Shown: positions 63,626 through 64,000 of the stretch, piece by piece | Numbering within the stretch: position 1 is the stretch's first letter | Layout of the letters: each line of letters starts with the position of its first letter | Source: Candidatus Neomarinimicrobiota bacterium | GTDB lineage: Bacteria; Fidelibacterota; Marinisomatia; Marinisomatales; S15-B10 | Reading direction: 5' to 3' | DNA: 64,000 nucleotides | Assembly: GCA_012964825.1 (NCBI GenBank) | Contig: DTTI01000035.1 | Span: 50,429-114,428, forward strand | Translations under genes and position numbers: made by a program | Notes under the pieces: generated by a model | Told to the model about the DNA's origin: nothing | The model's input: only the letters and a program-made list of their open reading frames with translations | Databases searched by the model: none

Positions 63626-64000
63626 TCAGCTACGATTCATATCAATTCGTCGCTGAAAGTTGTCACTATCAAAGGCGTACTCCATGTGACGGGCAGTCCA
63701 ATCTGCCTGTACATCTCCAAAATCGAGTCGGACCATCTGAAGGGCAAGATCGATACCGGCGGAGATTCCTGCGGAGGTGAAAACTTCTTCATCCATAATG
63801 ACGTGGCGGCTCCGATCCACCTTAACTTTCGGAAATGTTTCTTCCATAATATCAAGGACAGTCCAGTGTGTAGTGGCACTCTTCCCGTCAAGATGCCCAA
63901 CACTGGCAAGAAGCAAACTCCCAGTACAGACAGATGCCAGCCGTGTGCTTCGTGGGTCGAATGAACCAAGCCAGTTAATCACGGATTCATCATGCATGAG
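63626..64000 (-). CDS. DJ-1/PfpI family protein (5' end outside the window)
   Basis: The last 125 codons of a gene that starts beyond the right edge. The nucleophile elbow is SVCTGSLLLA (cysteine), followed by GKSATTHW and TSAGISAGIDLAL, the pattern of isonitrile hydratase-like and AraC-associated DJ-1/PfpI proteins. The stop codon at 63626 ends the domain, so there is no C-terminal AraC helix-turn-helix here. The likely role is hydrolysis of isonitriles or removal of glycation; not certain. Confidence 0.85.
   Translation of the reverse strand, partial: LMHDESVINWLGSFDPRSTRLASVCTGSLLLASVGHLDGKSATTHWTVLDIMEETFPKVKVDRSRHVIMDEEVFTSAGISAGIDLALQMVRLDFGDVQADWTARHMEYAFDSDNFQRRIDMNRS

Noticed and set aside
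63554..63964. 136-codon plus-strand ORF at the right edge
   Set aside because: Antisense to the DJ-1/PfpI gene, whose CTG elbow and TSAGISAG motif are clear in the other strand.

Overview
The window looks like chromosomal DNA of an aerobic or microaerobic Gram-negative heterotroph of the FCB superphylum. I think the uncultured marine Marinimicrobia/SAR406 lineage is most likely, but that is inference from gene content and not proven. Supporting signs are a TonB-dependent receptor with an N-terminal carboxypeptidase-regulatory domain, a BamA-like protein, lipoproteins with clear lipoboxes, a type IX secretion (T9SS) C-terminal sorting domain, twin-arginine signals, many exported peptidases and amidohydrolases, and a complete F1Fo ATP synthase operon. 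Gene density is high. No gap exceeds about 235 bp, and there are no insertion sequences, phage genes, rRNA genes or CRISPR arrays. Promoters, terminators and base-composition remarks were read by eye.

Layout. 1-2816: the 3' end of a FadN-type beta-oxidation gene (+), then an HD hydrolase and aspS (-). 2951-12830 (-): one long same-strand run, parA-parB-M23 peptidase-bactofilin-atpZ-atpI-like-atpBEFHAGDC, closed by a terminator. 12990-31962 (+): threonine catabolism (SDR-type tdh, kbl), an exported class V aminotransferase, a cation efflux protein, a methyltransferase remnant, a lipoprotein M3 peptidase, an aminotransferase, a TonB receptor, secDF, an EamA transporter, a two-subunit molybdenum hydroxylase (iorAB), ogt, a DUF502 protein and plsY.

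31969-41809 (-): a BamA-like protein, an M20 peptidase, then four adjacent genes for exported heme-type proteins (di-heme cytochrome, cytochrome-porin fusion, cytochrome-like lipoprotein, T9SS-tailed cytochrome). After these come a self-contained unit for a 74-residue internally duplicated protein, a hydrolase/amidohydrolase/DUF2231/epimerase operon, tRNA-Glu and the grx part of a grx-bolA pair that ends at 42072. 42167-46127 (+): lysA-like, homoserine dehydrogenase and aldehyde dehydrogenase genes. 46344-52570 (-): an operon for damaged or D-amino-acid peptides (AGCS symporter, Ntn hydrolase, PLP dehydratase, D-aminoacylase) behind csp, apaG and a VIT-type transporter. 52677-54495 (-): a decayed alpha/beta-hydrolase tail, an R2-like ligand-binding oxidase, an SCP2-domain protein and a small lipoprotein. 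54492-63521 (-): a peptide-catabolism operon (M28, amidohydrolase, M55, APC permease, beta-propeller amidohydrolase). The window ends inside a DJ-1/PfpI gene.

Taken together the genes describe a cell that breaks down peptides and amino acids at its surface and in the periplasm, imports the products, and respires with an F-type proton ATP synthase. The most unusual parts are the four-gene cytochrome/porin cluster (34668-37233), the duplicated small protein with its operator-like promoter (37355-37662), and a 19-bp palindrome shared, with one difference, between that promoter and the parA/tdh divergent region.
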